64,000 nt of DNA from Leisingera methylohalidivorans DSM 14336 (GCF_000511355.1 NC_023135.1:3002371-3066370); one strand, 5' to 3'; shown: positions 53,504 to 61,739, counted from the stretch's first letter. Made by a program: numbers and translations. The notes: generated from the letters alone by a model not told the origin.

Positions 53504-54292
53504 TCAGATTGATCGTGACAGGCCGCCGGAGACTTCCAGCTGCGCACCCGTGATGTAGCTGGCCGCATGCGAGCCCAGGAAGGTGATCGCCGCGGCGGCC
53601 TCTTCCGGGTCGCCGAGGCGGCCCAGCGGTATGCCCTTCTTACGGGCCAGATTGCCGTACCATTCCTCGCGGCTCTGGTTCTGATCCTCGCGTTCGGCAA
53701 AACGGCGGGTCCATTGGCCGGAGCCGACCATGCCCAGCAGGATCGAGTTGACCCGCACCTCCGGCGCCAATTCCACCGAGAGCGATTTCAGCAGGTTCTG
53801 CACACCGGCCCGGGCCGAGGAGGTGCAGACCATATGCGGCTCGGGCTGCAGGGCGAGCAGCGAATTGACCGCCACCACGGCGCCTTCGGCTTCATTCAGC
53901 ATCGGCAGGAAGGCCCTGAGGGGGTGGATCTGGCTGAACAGCTTCAGCTCATATTCCGCACGCCAGTCGTCGTCCGTTGTATCGGCAAAGGTCGAGACCC
54001 GCCCCTGGCCCGCATTGTTGACCAGCAGATCGCAGCGGCCGAAGGTCTGCTTCACCTCGGCGGCAAAGGCATTCATCGCTTCTGGATCGAGCACCGACAG
54101 CGCACGCGCCAGCACCCGGCCGTCGCCATAATCCCGCTTCAGCACCGACGCGACATCCATCAACCGGCCTTCGGTGCGGGCGCAGAGGGCAACATTTGCG
54201 CCTTCCTCCAGGAGCTTGCGCACGGTGGCCAGGCCAATCCCGGAAGAACCGCCGGTCACCACCGCAGTGCGGTTTGCGTATTTCAGATCCAT
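53504..54292 (-). CDS. Short-chain dehydrogenase/reductase (SDR), first of two
   Basis: A 262-residue classical SDR. Cofactor motif TGGSSGIG, NAG motif LLVNNAGQG, and an unusual active-site region: the usual Ser-Tyr-x3-Lys is not obvious, the stretch VNSLLALQPEPHMVCTSSARAGVQNLLKSL having Met-Val-Cys-Thr-Ser where Tyr-x3-Lys is expected. Catalysis may therefore differ. The ATG overlaps the VOC gene stop by 1 bp (TGATG). Confidence 0.88.
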   Translation of the reverse strand: MDLKYANRTAVVTGGSSGIGLATVRKLLEEGANVALCARTEGRLMDVASVLKRDYGDGRVLARALSVLDPEAMNAFAAEVKQTFGRCDLLVNNAGQGRVSTFADTTDDDWRAEYELKLFSQIHPLRAFLPMLNEAEGAVVAVNSLLALQPEPHMVCTSSARAGVQNLLKSLSVELAPEVRVNSILLGMVGSGQWTRRFAEREDQNQSREEWYGNLARKKGIPLGRLGDPEEAAAAITFLGSHAASYITGAQLEVSGGLSRSI

Positions 54293-55218
54293 CAGTTCGT
54301 TCCCCCGTGTTTGCGGAACTCCGGAAAGCCCGGATCCGGGCGGCCCTGCATCACCGCGCGCTGCGCCGGCGTCGGCGGGCCGGCGGTCATCCACTGGTCC
54401 ATCTTTTCCGGGTCGTCGCGCGGCCAGACCTGGGCTTCGTGGGTGGACTCGTCGATCTGCTGCAGCTCTGAAGTGAACTCGATCACAAACCCCGAGGGCG
54501 AGACGAAATAGGCAAAGGGGTTGTTGCCCGGCCCGTGGCGGCCCGGCCCCCAGGTTGGCAGATGGCCCTTCTGTTTCATCCGGCCAATGCCGCGCATGAA
54601 TTCGTCGATCGACGGCATCTCGAAGGCGACGTGGTTCACCGAAGCATAGTTGCCGCGCACCAGCGCAATCGAATGATGGTCCGAATTGCAGCGCAGGAAC
54701 ACCATCTGGTCGGCGGAGTAATCCGAGACCCGGAATCCCAGAACCTCCTGATACCAGGCCTCGCGGGATTCGAGGTCGGGGGTGTTCAGCACCACATGGC
54801 TGACCTTGCGGGGCTTGGCCCATTCCGGCGCCTCGTCAAGTTCCAGCGCATCGCAGCGGAACCGCAGGCGGCGGTTGTCGGGGTCGAGAACCTCGAAGCC
54901 GTAGCCGCCCGCATAGTCGCTGAATTCACCCAAGGGGCGCACCACATCGGCGCCCTTGGCGCTAACCTGATCGTGCAGCGCCTGCATCGAGGCGCGGTCC
55001 GGCATGGAAAAATGCACATATTCGATGCCAAAGACCGGCCCCTCTTTCAGACCATAAAGAAAGGCCTCATTGCCGGTGCCGCGCAGATAGGCGGCGCCAT
55101 CTTCCTTATGCGCAAGGTTCAGGCCCCACATGTCTTCATAGAAGGGCAGCGTGGCCGTCAGGCCCGGGCCGCGCATAACGATGCCGCGCAAACTGCCGAC
55201 TCGTACTATTTCCGTCAT
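54292..55218 (-). CDS. Extradiol-type VOC dioxygenase
   Basis: A 308-residue two-module vicinal-oxygen-chelate protein, like type I extradiol dioxygenases. Predicted iron ligands in the second module: His in RKVSHVVLNTPD, His in SVNHVAFEMP and Glu in GFVIEFTSEL. The conserved segment TWGPGRHGPGNNPFAYFVSPSGFVIEF (split by family consensus) supports ring-cleavage activity on a catechol-like or hydroxylated N-heterocyclic substrate. It overlaps its neighbours by 4 and 1 bp. Confidence 0.88.
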   Translation of the reverse strand: MTEIVRVGSLRGIVMRGPGLTATLPFYEDMWGLNLAHKEDGAAYLRGTGNEAFLYGLKEGPVFGIEYVHFSMPDRASMQALHDQVSAKGADVVRPLGEFSDYAGGYGFEVLDPDNRRLRFRCDALELDEAPEWAKPRKVSHVVLNTPDLESREAWYQEVLGFRVSDYSADQMVFLRCNSDHHSIALVRGNYASVNHVAFEMPSIDEFMRGIGRMKQKGHLPTWGPGRHGPGNNPFAYFVSPSGFVIEFTSELQQIDESTHEAQVWPRDDPEKMDQWMTAGPPTPAQRAVMQGRPDPGFPEFRKHGGTN

Positions 55219-56054
55219 TTCACAACCTCCTTGTTCCCGCTCGCGCGGCCGGGTTCAGCAAGGGCCACCAAAGCAGCGGCAAAGCCCGCGGGGTCCTGCT
55301 GGTAAAGCGCATGCCCCGCATCGGGCAGCACGGTGTAGGTTCCACGCCAATCCGGCCGCAGCGCGGCATGGACGCGTCTTGCCCCTTCGGGCGGTGTCAC
55401 GGCGTCACAGGCGCCAACGATGACATCCACTGGAACGGCGATCCGCCGGGCATCATCCAGCAACCGGCCGGAGGCGAGCATCCGCGCCGCCTGGCCGTAG
55501 CCGGGCATGCGGACTTGCGCCATATTGCGCTGCACCGCCGCAACCAGTTCCGGGCTGGCTTCGGGCTGATGCACCAGCCGGGCCGCCCGGGCAGCGGCAA
55601 AGGCTTCCGGCCCCAGAGCCTCCAGATCGCTGATCCGGGTCCGGGCCGCCGGGCTGGGCGGGCCGCCGCGGGCCATGCCATGCCCCAGCGCGGGCGAGGC
55701 CAGCAGCAGCCGGGACACCCGGTCCCGGAAGCTCGCCGCAAAGGCACCCGCGGTGAGCGCGCCCAGCGAATGGCCCGCCAGCATCACCTGATCAAGACCG
55801 AGGCGGTCCATGAAATCCAGCAGCGCCTGGGCGTAGTCGAAGGCCACCGGCCAACCGCCCTGAAGCGGCGCTGACTGCCCGTAGCCCGGTGCATTCCAGG
55901 CAATCACCCGCCAGTCCTGCGGCAGATGCGGGATCAGCGGTGCAAAAGAATGGGCGTTCGACCCGATCCCGTGCAGCAGCAGCAGGCAGGGCCCGGTGCC
56001 CGCACGTTCGGCATATTCGATGCCGCCGGACTGATATGTTGCGATCCGGTCCAT
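55215..56054 (-). CDS. Alpha/beta hydrolase
   Basis: A 279-residue alpha/beta-fold hydrolase. Nucleophile Ser is in LAGHSLGALTAG, oxyanion segment LLHGIGSNAHSF, catalytic Asp near VGACDAVTPPEGARR and His in LPDAGHALYQQDP. It resembles meta-cleavage-product hydrolases and enol-lactonases, and its position next to an extradiol dioxygenase gene fits hydrolysis of a ring-cleavage product. The ATG at 56054 overlaps the SDR stop by 1 bp; a GTG one codon earlier is possible. Confidence 0.9.
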   Translation of the reverse strand: MDRIATYQSGGIEYAERAGTGPCLLLLHGIGSNAHSFAPLIPHLPQDWRVIAWNAPGYGQSAPLQGGWPVAFDYAQALLDFMDRLGLDQVMLAGHSLGALTAGAFAASFRDRVSRLLLASPALGHGMARGGPPSPAARTRISDLEALGPEAFAAARAARLVHQPEASPELVAAVQRNMAQVRMPGYGQAARMLASGRLLDDARRIAVPVDVIVGACDAVTPPEGARRVHAALRPDWRGTYTVLPDAGHALYQQDPAGFAAALVALAEPGRASGNKEVVK

Positions 56055-56791
56055 CACGCGAACACAAAACCGTTGTTCACCGGCAGCACCTGCCCGGTGA
56101 GGGTCAGCGCCCCGCTGCTCAGCAGGAACGCCACCACACCTGTCACCTGCTCCGGCGCTTGACGGCCGGGTACGGCGCTGCGGCCGGCATAAAGGTCATG
56201 CCGCTCCACCGGGACATATTCCGTCGACTCGGTGGTCAGGATACCGGGCGCCACGGCGGTCACGCCGATGTGGCAGGGTCCCAGTTCCCGGGCCAGCGAG
56301 CGGGTCATCGAGATCACCGCGCCCTTGGAGGCGACGTAGGACATCAGGTTCGGCGCGCCCCAGATCGCCGTGTCGGAGGCGAGGTTCACGATCCGCCCGG
56401 AGCCGGAGGTTTTGAGCAGTGGCGTCATCGCTCTGATCATCAGCCAGGTCCCGCGCACATTGACGCGCTGCACCAGATCCCAGCTATCAATGGCGATCTC
56501 GTCAAAGGGGATGCCGCCGATGCCGGTGGCAATCGCGCCGTTGTTGACCAGCCCGTGCAGGACGCCGCCGGTCAGCTCCGCCGCAGCTTTGCCCATGGCT
56601 TCGATTGATGCCGGCTCTGCGAGATCGACCGGCAGGAACTCCGCACCGAGGGTCTCTGCGGTCGCCCGGCCTTCCTCTTCGAGGATATCGGCGAGGATCA
56701 GCCGGGCACCCTGTTCCGCCAAAGTTTTGGCAATCTCGGCGCCAAGACCGCGTGCGGCGCCGGTCACGATGATGTTGCGTCCGTCCAGCAT
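56054..56791 (-). CDS. Short-chain dehydrogenase/reductase, second of two
   Basis: A 245-residue classical SDR with TGAARGLG cofactor motif, VNNGAI segment, catalytic Ser in NLASDTAIWG and Tyr-x3-Lys in MSYVASKGAVISMTRSLA. The C-terminus LTGQVLPVNNGFVFA is typical. Substrate is unknown. Both ends overlap neighbours by 1 bp (permease stop and hydrolase start). Confidence 0.92.
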   Translation of the reverse strand: MLDGRNIIVTGAARGLGAEIAKTLAEQGARLILADILEEEGRATAETLGAEFLPVDLAEPASIEAMGKAAAELTGGVLHGLVNNGAIATGIGGIPFDEIAIDSWDLVQRVNVRGTWLMIRAMTPLLKTSGSGRIVNLASDTAIWGAPNLMSYVASKGAVISMTRSLARELGPCHIGVTAVAPGILTTESTEYVPVERHDLYAGRSAVPGRQAPEQVTGVVAFLLSSGALTLTGQVLPVNNGFVFA

Positions 56792-57630
56792 CAGCTTTCC
56801 GCCTTCGGAAGATAATGCAGCACGCGGTCTTCAATCCGCACCAGCACGGTGTAGAGCAGGAAACCGATCACCGTCAGCAGCACGATGGCGATGAAAACCA
56901 TCGCGGCATTGGCCTGGCCGCCGCCGTAGGAGATCAGGAAGCCAAGCCCGGTATTGCCGCCGACCAGTTCGCCGACGGTGACGCCGATCACCGCAAGGGT
57001 CGAAGCAATACGCAGCCCGGCCATCAGGTTCGGCAGGGTTGAAGGCATCTCGACCTTCAGGAAGATTCCAAAGCGCGACAGGCTATAGGCGCGGGCCAGG
57101 TTCACCAGGTCGCGGTCGACGGTGCGCATCGCCTGCAGCACGTTGACCAGCACCGGGAAGAACACGATCAGCACCGTCACCAGCAGCTTGGGGATGGAGT
57201 TGTAGCCGAACCACATGATGAACAGCGGCGCGAAGGCGACCTTGGGCGCGATCTGCAGCGCCAGGATGTAGGGCGACAGCACTTTTTCCCAGAAGGCCGA
57301 CATGCCAAGAAGATAGCCCATCACCGCGCCCAGCGCGCTGCCCACGGCAAAGCCCAGGACGGTGTAGAGTGCGGTCGACAGCGTATGGCCCAGCAGCCCT
57401 TCCTGTGCCCACATGCGCTTGGCTTCAACCAGGCAGTCGGACAGGGTCGGAATAATGAATTTCGGAACATCCAGCGCCGGCGGCAGGAACTCCCATGCCA
57501 GCAGCACCAGGGTCAGGATGCCCAAGCTGGTGATTGTGACTGGGTTCAGGGCGCGCATCGGCGAGATCCTCGGTTCGGCGGGGCATGCGGGGGGGGTGCC
57601 CCCCTCGCGGGTTTGCGTTGTATCGGTCAT
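56791..57630 (-). CDS. NMT1/SsuC-type ABC transporter permease
   Basis: A 279-residue inner-membrane permease with about six spans and an EAA loop (ARAYSLSRFGIFLKVEMPSTLPNLMAG), typical of the nitrate/sulfonate/taurine/pyrimidine importer group. A 25-residue polar N-terminal extension precedes the first span. Its start overlaps the binding-protein stop by 4 bp. It is the membrane part of the importer that opens the operon. Confidence 0.9.
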   Translation of the reverse strand: MTDTTQTREGGTPPACPAEPRISPMRALNPVTITSLGILTLVLLAWEFLPPALDVPKFIIPTLSDCLVEAKRMWAQEGLLGHTLSTALYTVLGFAVGSALGAVMGYLLGMSAFWEKVLSPYILALQIAPKVAFAPLFIMWFGYNSIPKLLVTVLIVFFPVLVNVLQAMRTVDRDLVNLARAYSLSRFGIFLKVEMPSTLPNLMAGLRIASTLAVIGVTVGELVGGNTGLGFLISYGGGQANAAMVFIAIVLLTVIGFLLYTVLVRIEDRVLHYLPKAES

Positions 57631-58601
57631 TTCACAAAGTCATTGGTGTAGAGGTCTTCGACCGGCACCGAAGTGCGCACGAGGCCGTTATCGACATAGA
57701 AGGATTGGACCTTTTCGATCCGAACAGGGTCAAAGGTGCCAAGCGGCTGATCCGGTGCTTCCGGGTAGACCAGCTCGGCATAAGAGCGCAGGATGCCTTC
57801 GATCATCGCTTCCTTGCCCGCATGCTGCGGCACTGCGGCGGTGAATTCGGCGGCAGCGGCTTTCGGGTCGGTTTGGATATCCTTTACCGCCCGCAGCACC
57901 GCAGTGACAAAGCCCTGCACCATCTCGGGCCGCTCTGCGATCACCGTATCCGAGGCGATAATGGCCTGCGCCATCGCTGGGAACACAGAGTCCACCGGCA
58001 TCTGGCCCATCTCGACGCCGGCGCCTTCGATGGCCGCGATCCATTCCGGCACGCCGGACATGGCATCAAGCTTGCCTGCGATCGACAGCTGGATAATGCC
58101 GCCCGGGCCGACCGCCTGGATGTCGGCATCCGCCTTGGTCAGGCCGGCTGACGCGAGCACGCCAAGGAGGTTGTAATAGGTGGTGTCCTGAAAGGAGAGC
58201 ACGCCGATCGACTTGCCCTTCAAGTCCGCAGCGCCGGCAATGCCGCTTTCGCTGCGCCAGGCGATCTGGGTCAGCCCGCGGCCGCCCAGCAGCGCGACGC
58301 CGCGCACCTCAAGCCCGTTGGCGCGCACCACAATCGGAGTGTCGCCGATGCCGCCGCCGAGATCGGCGTTGCCGACCGCAACCTGGGTCGCCACATCAGC
58401 GCCGCCCTTGCCGACGCGGAAGGTAACGTCGAGACCGGCGTCCTCGAAATAGCCCTTGGCCTTAGCCAGCTGGAACGGCGCAAAGGCAGGCAGGAAATCT
58501 GGTGCCGGAAACAGGTAGGTCACCTGTTCACCGGCATGGGCAATTCCCCCGGTCACGGCAATCACGGCTGCGGCAAGAACGTTTGCAAGTTTGCGTTTCA
58601 T
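57627..58601 (-). CDS. NMT1/THI5-like ABC transporter substrate-binding protein
   Basis: A 324-residue periplasmic binding protein with signal peptide MKRKLANVLAAAVIAVTGGIAHAG. The fold segments FAPFQLAKAKGYFEDAGLDVTF, VGNADLGGGIGDTPIVVRANG, GAADLKGKSIGVLSFQDTTYY and YAELVYPEAPDQPLG match the NMT1/SsuA-like group. In aromatic-degradation loci such proteins bind small aromatic acids or heterocycles; the ligand here is unknown. It starts 25 bp after the ATPase gene. Confidence 0.9.
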   Translation of the reverse strand: MKRKLANVLAAAVIAVTGGIAHAGEQVTYLFPAPDFLPAFAPFQLAKAKGYFEDAGLDVTFRVGKGGADVATQVAVGNADLGGGIGDTPIVVRANGLEVRGVALLGGRGLTQIAWRSESGIAGAADLKGKSIGVLSFQDTTYYNLLGVLASAGLTKADADIQAVGPGGIIQLSIAGKLDAMSGVPEWIAAIEGAGVEMGQMPVDSVFPAMAQAIIASDTVIAERPEMVQGFVTAVLRAVKDIQTDPKAAAAEFTAAVPQHAGKEAMIEGILRSYAELVYPEAPDQPLGTFDPVRIEKVQSFYVDNGLVRTSVPVEDLYTNDFVK

Positions 58602-58626
58602 GTCTTTCCCCTGTGGTTCTGCCGCT

Positions 58627-59394
58627 TCAAGCGGCCTGGTTTTCGAGTTTCAGATGCTTGAAGATCTGCGCGGCATAATCCGCGACCTCGGGCAACACCC
58701 GGCGTTTGAGCGGCGACTCGCGGTGCGGCAGGTCGACCTTGAGTTCGGCAACGATGGTCCCCGGGCGCTCTGAGAGCACCAGAATGCGGTCCGACATCAG
58801 CACCGCCTCCGCCAAGTCGTGGGTTATCAGCAGCGTGGTCTTGGCGGTTTCCTTGATGGTGGCGGCAAAATTGTCCTGGATGATCAGCTTGGTCTGCGCG
58901 TCCAGCGCCGAAAACGGTTCGTCCAGCAGGATGATTTCCGGATCAATGGCCAATGTGCGCGCAAGCGCCGCCCGCTGCCGCATGCCGCCGGAGAGCTGGT
59001 AAGGGTACTGTTCGCCAAAGCCTTCGAGCTGACAGTGTTTCAGCTCCTGCAGCGCCCGTTCGCGCCGCGCGGCCCTGGCAACGCCGCGGGCCTCCAAACC
59101 GAATTCGATGTTGGACAGGATCGTCCGCCAGGGCAGCAGCAGGTCCTTCTGCAGCATGAAGCCCACTTCGGCGTTGGGGCCGGTCACTGGGCGGTTGCTG
59201 ACCAGAACTTCACCGCTGGTCGGCTGATACAGGCCCGCGGTCATGCTGAGCAATGTTGACTTGCCGCAGCCCGAGGGGCCGACAACCGAGACGAATTCAC
59301 CTTCTTCAACCCGGAAATTCAGGTCGCGGATTGCAGTCAGGGTGCCTGTCGGTGTGGCGAACTGCTTAGTGACGGATCGGAATTCAAGCGTCAT
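58627..59394 (-). CDS. NMT1/SsuB-type ABC transporter ATPase
   Basis: A 255-residue ATPase. Walker A GPSGCGKST, Q-loop MLQKDLLLPW, signature LSGGMRQRAALARTLA, Walker B IILLDEPFSALD, switch LITHDLAEAV. The ATG at 59394 has GGAGG 6 nt upstream; a longer frame from a TTG at 59442 lacks this support. The start lies 1 nt after the stop of an 18-codon leader frame, so its translation may be coupled to that leader. First structural gene of the 15-gene operon. Confidence 0.92.
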   Translation of the reverse strand: MTLEFRSVTKQFATPTGTLTAIRDLNFRVEEGEFVSVVGPSGCGKSTLLSMTAGLYQPTSGEVLVSNRPVTGPNAEVGFMLQKDLLLPWRTILSNIEFGLEARGVARAARRERALQELKHCQLEGFGEQYPYQLSGGMRQRAALARTLAIDPEIILLDEPFSALDAQTKLIIQDNFAATIKETAKTTLLITHDLAEAVLMSDRILVLSERPGTIVAELKVDLPHRESPLKRRVLPEVADYAAQIFKHLKLENQAA

Positions 59395-59395
59395 G

Positions 59396-59452
59396 TCAGA
59401 CCTCCAGGCCGCAGCCGGCCGTGTGGCGATGCCCGTGTTCAATGATGTTCAT
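59396..59452 (-). CDS. Putative 18-codon leader peptide before the operon
   Basis: An ATG at 59452 preceded by GGGAG (7 nt spacing) opens MNIIEHGHRHTAGCGLEV and stops 1 nt before the ATPase start; its last codons contain the ATPase ribosome-binding site. Three histidines fall within five residues. The placement would couple ATPase translation to the leader. The frame is short enough to be chance, so the case rests on the good ribosome-binding site and precise junction. Confidence 0.4.
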   Translation of the reverse strand: MNIIEHGHRHTAGCGLEV

Positions 59453-59474
59453 TTCCGTCTCCCATCGCTAGCAA

Positions 59475-59502
59475 TTGTTCAATATGGAACAAACTGTTCA
59501 TA
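59475..59502 (-). promoter_or_regulatory. IclR-type operator candidate, site C (operon promoter)
   Basis: On the minus strand the site reads TATGAACA-N11-ATTGAACAA, two TGAACA units 19 bp apart, 23 bp upstream of the leader ATG. The same spacing and wording occur before the NicC-like monooxygenase (59627-59654) and before the distal IclR gene (63586-63613), tying the three transcripts together. The site also contains the inverted repeat TTGTTC-N6-GAACAA. Confidence 0.65.
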
Positions 59503-59626
59503 AAACAGCCTGCCGAAACTCCTCCGATCTGTCAACATTTTTTGAATCTGGCTTAGCGGAGCTCCCGGGGAGTTCGTTAAAAGACAGCCCACTTGACAGG
59601 CCGCAACCCCCTCGCCAAAGTCACTA

Positions 59627-59654
59627 TTTGAACACTATGTTATATTGTGAACAA
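59627..59654 (+). promoter_or_regulatory. IclR-type operator candidate, site B (monooxygenase promoter)
   Basis: TTTGAACA-N11-TGTGAACAA, again two TGAACA units 19 bp apart, ending 15 bp before the ATG of the FAD monooxygenase gene and overlapping its ribosome-binding region. Sites B and A also share a CT after the first unit and a central TGT. Confidence 0.65.
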
Positions 59655-59669
59655 TCGGGAGTGCAGATA

Positions 59670-60806
59670 ATGGCATTGAAAGTTGCAGTGGCCGGGGGCG
59701 GAGTTGGCGGCATGGCCGTGGCGATCGCCCTGCAGAATCAGGGGCACGCGGTCACCATTTTTGAGCAAGCGCGGGCCTACGGAAGAATCGGCGCCGACGT
59801 GAATCTCACCCCCAATGCGGTCCATGCGCTGGACCATCTGGGGCTGGGCGGCGCATTGCGGCGTACCGCGGCGCGGCCGGAATTCCGCATTTCCCGTATG
59901 TGGGACAGCGGTGACGTGACCTCAAAACTGCCGATGAGCGCCGCCGCTGAAAAGAAATACGGTGCCCCGCAGCTGACCATTCACCGTGCTGATCTGCTCG
60001 ATGCCCTGCAGGCGGCGCTGAAACCGGACACGCTTCGCTTTGGCGCCCGCGTGAGCGGAGTGCGACAGGATGAAACCGGGGCAACGCTGCAGTTCGAAGA
60101 CGGCAGCGACTTTAACGCCGATCTGGTGATCGGTGCAGATGGGATACACTCGGCGGTGCGCCATGCGCTTTACGGTGCCGATGCGCCAAAGTTCACCGGC
60201 CTTGTCTCCTATCGCGGCACCTTTCCGCGCGACGCCGCTCCGGATCTGCCGAACCTCGACAGCTTTACCAAATGGTGGGGCCCGGTGCCGGAGCTTCAGA
60301 TCGTCACCTTCCCGCTCAATCAGGGCAGGGAGATCTTTGTCTTTGCCACCACCGGCCAGAAAGACTGGACAGAAGAAGGCTGGACCTTGCCGGGAGATAT
60401 CGAAGAATTGCGCGCCATCTACAAGGATTTCCACCCGGAGGCCCGTGCCCTGCTCAGCGCCTGCACCAATGTGACCCGCTCTGCCCTGCATGTGCGCGCG
60501 CCGATGGCGCGCTGGTCCGAAGGCCGCGTGGTGCTGCTGGGCGATGCCGCACACCCGATGGTCCCCTTTATGGCGCAGGGGGCCTGCATGGCATCGGAAG
60601 ATGCGATCGTTCTGGCCCGTGCCGTCGAAGGGGTCGGCTTTGACGCATTGCCCGAAGCGCTCGAGCGCTATGCGCAGGCCCGCATTCCCCGCACCACCCG
60701 CGTTCAGGAAGGGTCGCTTGCCAACGACTGGCTCAAGAAAGGCGGCAATGCGGATTGGGTCTATGGCTATGACGCCTGGCGCGGGCTGGAGGCGCAGGCC
60801 GCCTGA
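59670..60806 (+). CDS. FAD-dependent aromatic hydroxylase (NicC/salicylate hydroxylase type)
   Basis: A 378-residue class A flavoprotein monooxygenase. FAD motif VAGGGVGGMAVAIALQNQG, DG motif VIGADGIHSAVR, GD motif GRVVLLGDAAHPMVPFMAQGACMASEDA. The C-terminal NDWLKKGGNADWVYGYDAW closely resembles the ending of 6-hydroxynicotinate 3-monooxygenase (NicC) as I recall it. Relatives hydroxylate, often with decarboxylation, an aromatic or pyridine ring, producing a substrate for ring cleavage. GGGAG lies 9 nt before the ATG at 59670. It is divergent from the large operon and flanked by site B and a strong terminator. Confidence 0.9.
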   Translation: MALKVAVAGGGVGGMAVAIALQNQGHAVTIFEQARAYGRIGADVNLTPNAVHALDHLGLGGALRRTAARPEFRISRMWDSGDVTSKLPMSAAAEKKYGAPQLTIHRADLLDALQAALKPDTLRFGARVSGVRQDETGATLQFEDGSDFNADLVIGADGIHSAVRHALYGADAPKFTGLVSYRGTFPRDAAPDLPNLDSFTKWWGPVPELQIVTFPLNQGREIFVFATTGQKDWTEEGWTLPGDIEELRAIYKDFHPEARALLSACTNVTRSALHVRAPMARWSEGRVVLLGDAAHPMVPFMAQGACMASEDAIVLARAVEGVGFDALPEALERYAQARIPRTTRVQEGSLANDWLKKGGNADWVYGYDAWRGLEAQAA

Positions 60807-60826
60807 GGCCCGCAGTGGCGGCAAAG

Positions 60827-60853
60827 AAGCTCCGGTTCCGGCCGGAGCTTTTT
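60827..60853. terminator. Bidirectional terminator between the monooxygenase and IclR genes
   Basis: AAGCTCCGG (60827-60835) and CCGGAGCTT (60842-60850) form a perfect 9-bp stem with a 6-nt loop. A T-run follows on the plus strand and a T-rich stretch (TTCTTTG) on the minus strand, so it can stop both convergent genes; it overlaps the last codon of the IclR gene. Confidence 0.85.
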
Positions 60854-61640
60854 ACATCTGCCTCTTCGCCTCCTGCCAGCCCAGCAAACCCGACAGCCGC
60901 GCCGCGGCTTCTGTGACCAGCGCTTCAATCCCGGAAAGCTGATCCGGGCCGGGCCGTTCCGAAAACGTCCGGGTCAGGTTGACCGCAGCGGCAACATCTC
61001 CGGTCATGTCACGCACCGGTGCCGCGATCGAGGCCATCCCGGCTTCAAACTCTCCGACCTGCACAATTGCCTTGGCCCCCAGATCCCCGTTCCACTGGGC
61101 AAGCAGGGCGGCCTGGCTGCGCGGGCTGCGCCCCGGCGCCCGGCTGAAATCCTCGTCCCGGTAAAGCGAGATGACCTCGCTCTCCCGTAGCCCCGCGAGC
61201 AGCACCCGCCCCATGGTGGTGGCCGATGCAGGCAGGCGGCTTCCCACATGGACGATACTGTCGAGGCCGCTGAGCGCCGGCACCCGCAGCATGTATAGGA
61301 CCGTGCGCCCGTCCCGCACCCCGAGATGCGCTGACCAGCCGCTCTGGTCGCGCAGGGTCTCAAGAACGGGCAAAGCGATCTCGACCAATTCGCGCGTCGC
61401 CAGATAGCCATAACCCAATCGCAGCACCGCCGGTCCGAGGGAGTAGCGCTGGCTGTTCCGGTCCTGCAGCAGGAATCCCAGGCTGGCAAGCGTATAGACC
61501 GGGCGAAAGGCCGCCGACCGGCTGATCCCCAGTATCCCGGCAATTTCCGACAGCGACAGTTCCGGCCGTTCCGGTGTGAAGGCCTGCAGGACATCCAAAC
61601 CTCGAATCAAGCCGGACACCAGATAGCGGTCCTCGGACAT
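60852..61640 (-). CDS. IclR-family transcriptional regulator, proximal
   Basis: A 262-residue IclR protein: N-terminal winged helix (GLDVLQAFTPERPELSLSEIAGILGISRSAAFRPVYTLASLGFL, split by family consensus) and IclR effector domain (SAHLGVRDGRTVLYMLRVPA, GSRLPASATTMGRVLLAGL, GMASIAAPVRDMTGDVAAAVNLT). The ATG at 61640 has GAGAGG upstream. It is divergent from the bicupin gene with a palindrome between them. It may control the cupin gene and itself. Confidence 0.92.
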   Translation of the reverse strand: MSEDRYLVSGLIRGLDVLQAFTPERPELSLSEIAGILGISRSAAFRPVYTLASLGFLLQDRNSQRYSLGPAVLRLGYGYLATRELVEIALPVLETLRDQSGWSAHLGVRDGRTVLYMLRVPALSGLDSIVHVGSRLPASATTMGRVLLAGLRESEVISLYRDEDFSRAPGRSPRSQAALLAQWNGDLGAKAIVQVGEFEAGMASIAAPVRDMTGDVAAAVNLTRTFSERPGPDQLSGIEALVTEAAARLSGLLGWQEAKRQM

Positions 61641-61651
61641 GGTGAACCTCT

Positions 61652-61676
61652 CATGCGTTTTATATGTAAAACCATG
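61652..61676. promoter_or_regulatory. Palindrome between the proximal IclR gene and the bicupin gene
   Basis: GTTTTA-TATG-TAAAAC at 61657-61672 is a 6-bp-arm inverted repeat, flanked by CATG on both sides (61652-61655 and 61673-61676). Its position 16 bp upstream of the IclR start and within the 99-bp divergent gap suggests the operator of the proximal IclR protein. It differs from the TGAACA sites, so the two regulators probably see different sequences. Confidence 0.55.
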
Positions 61677-61739
61677 TGTGCCATGCAAAACGCGATTTGG
61701 CTAGACTGCTGCCATCTCCCCCGGACCTGTGAGGACAAT

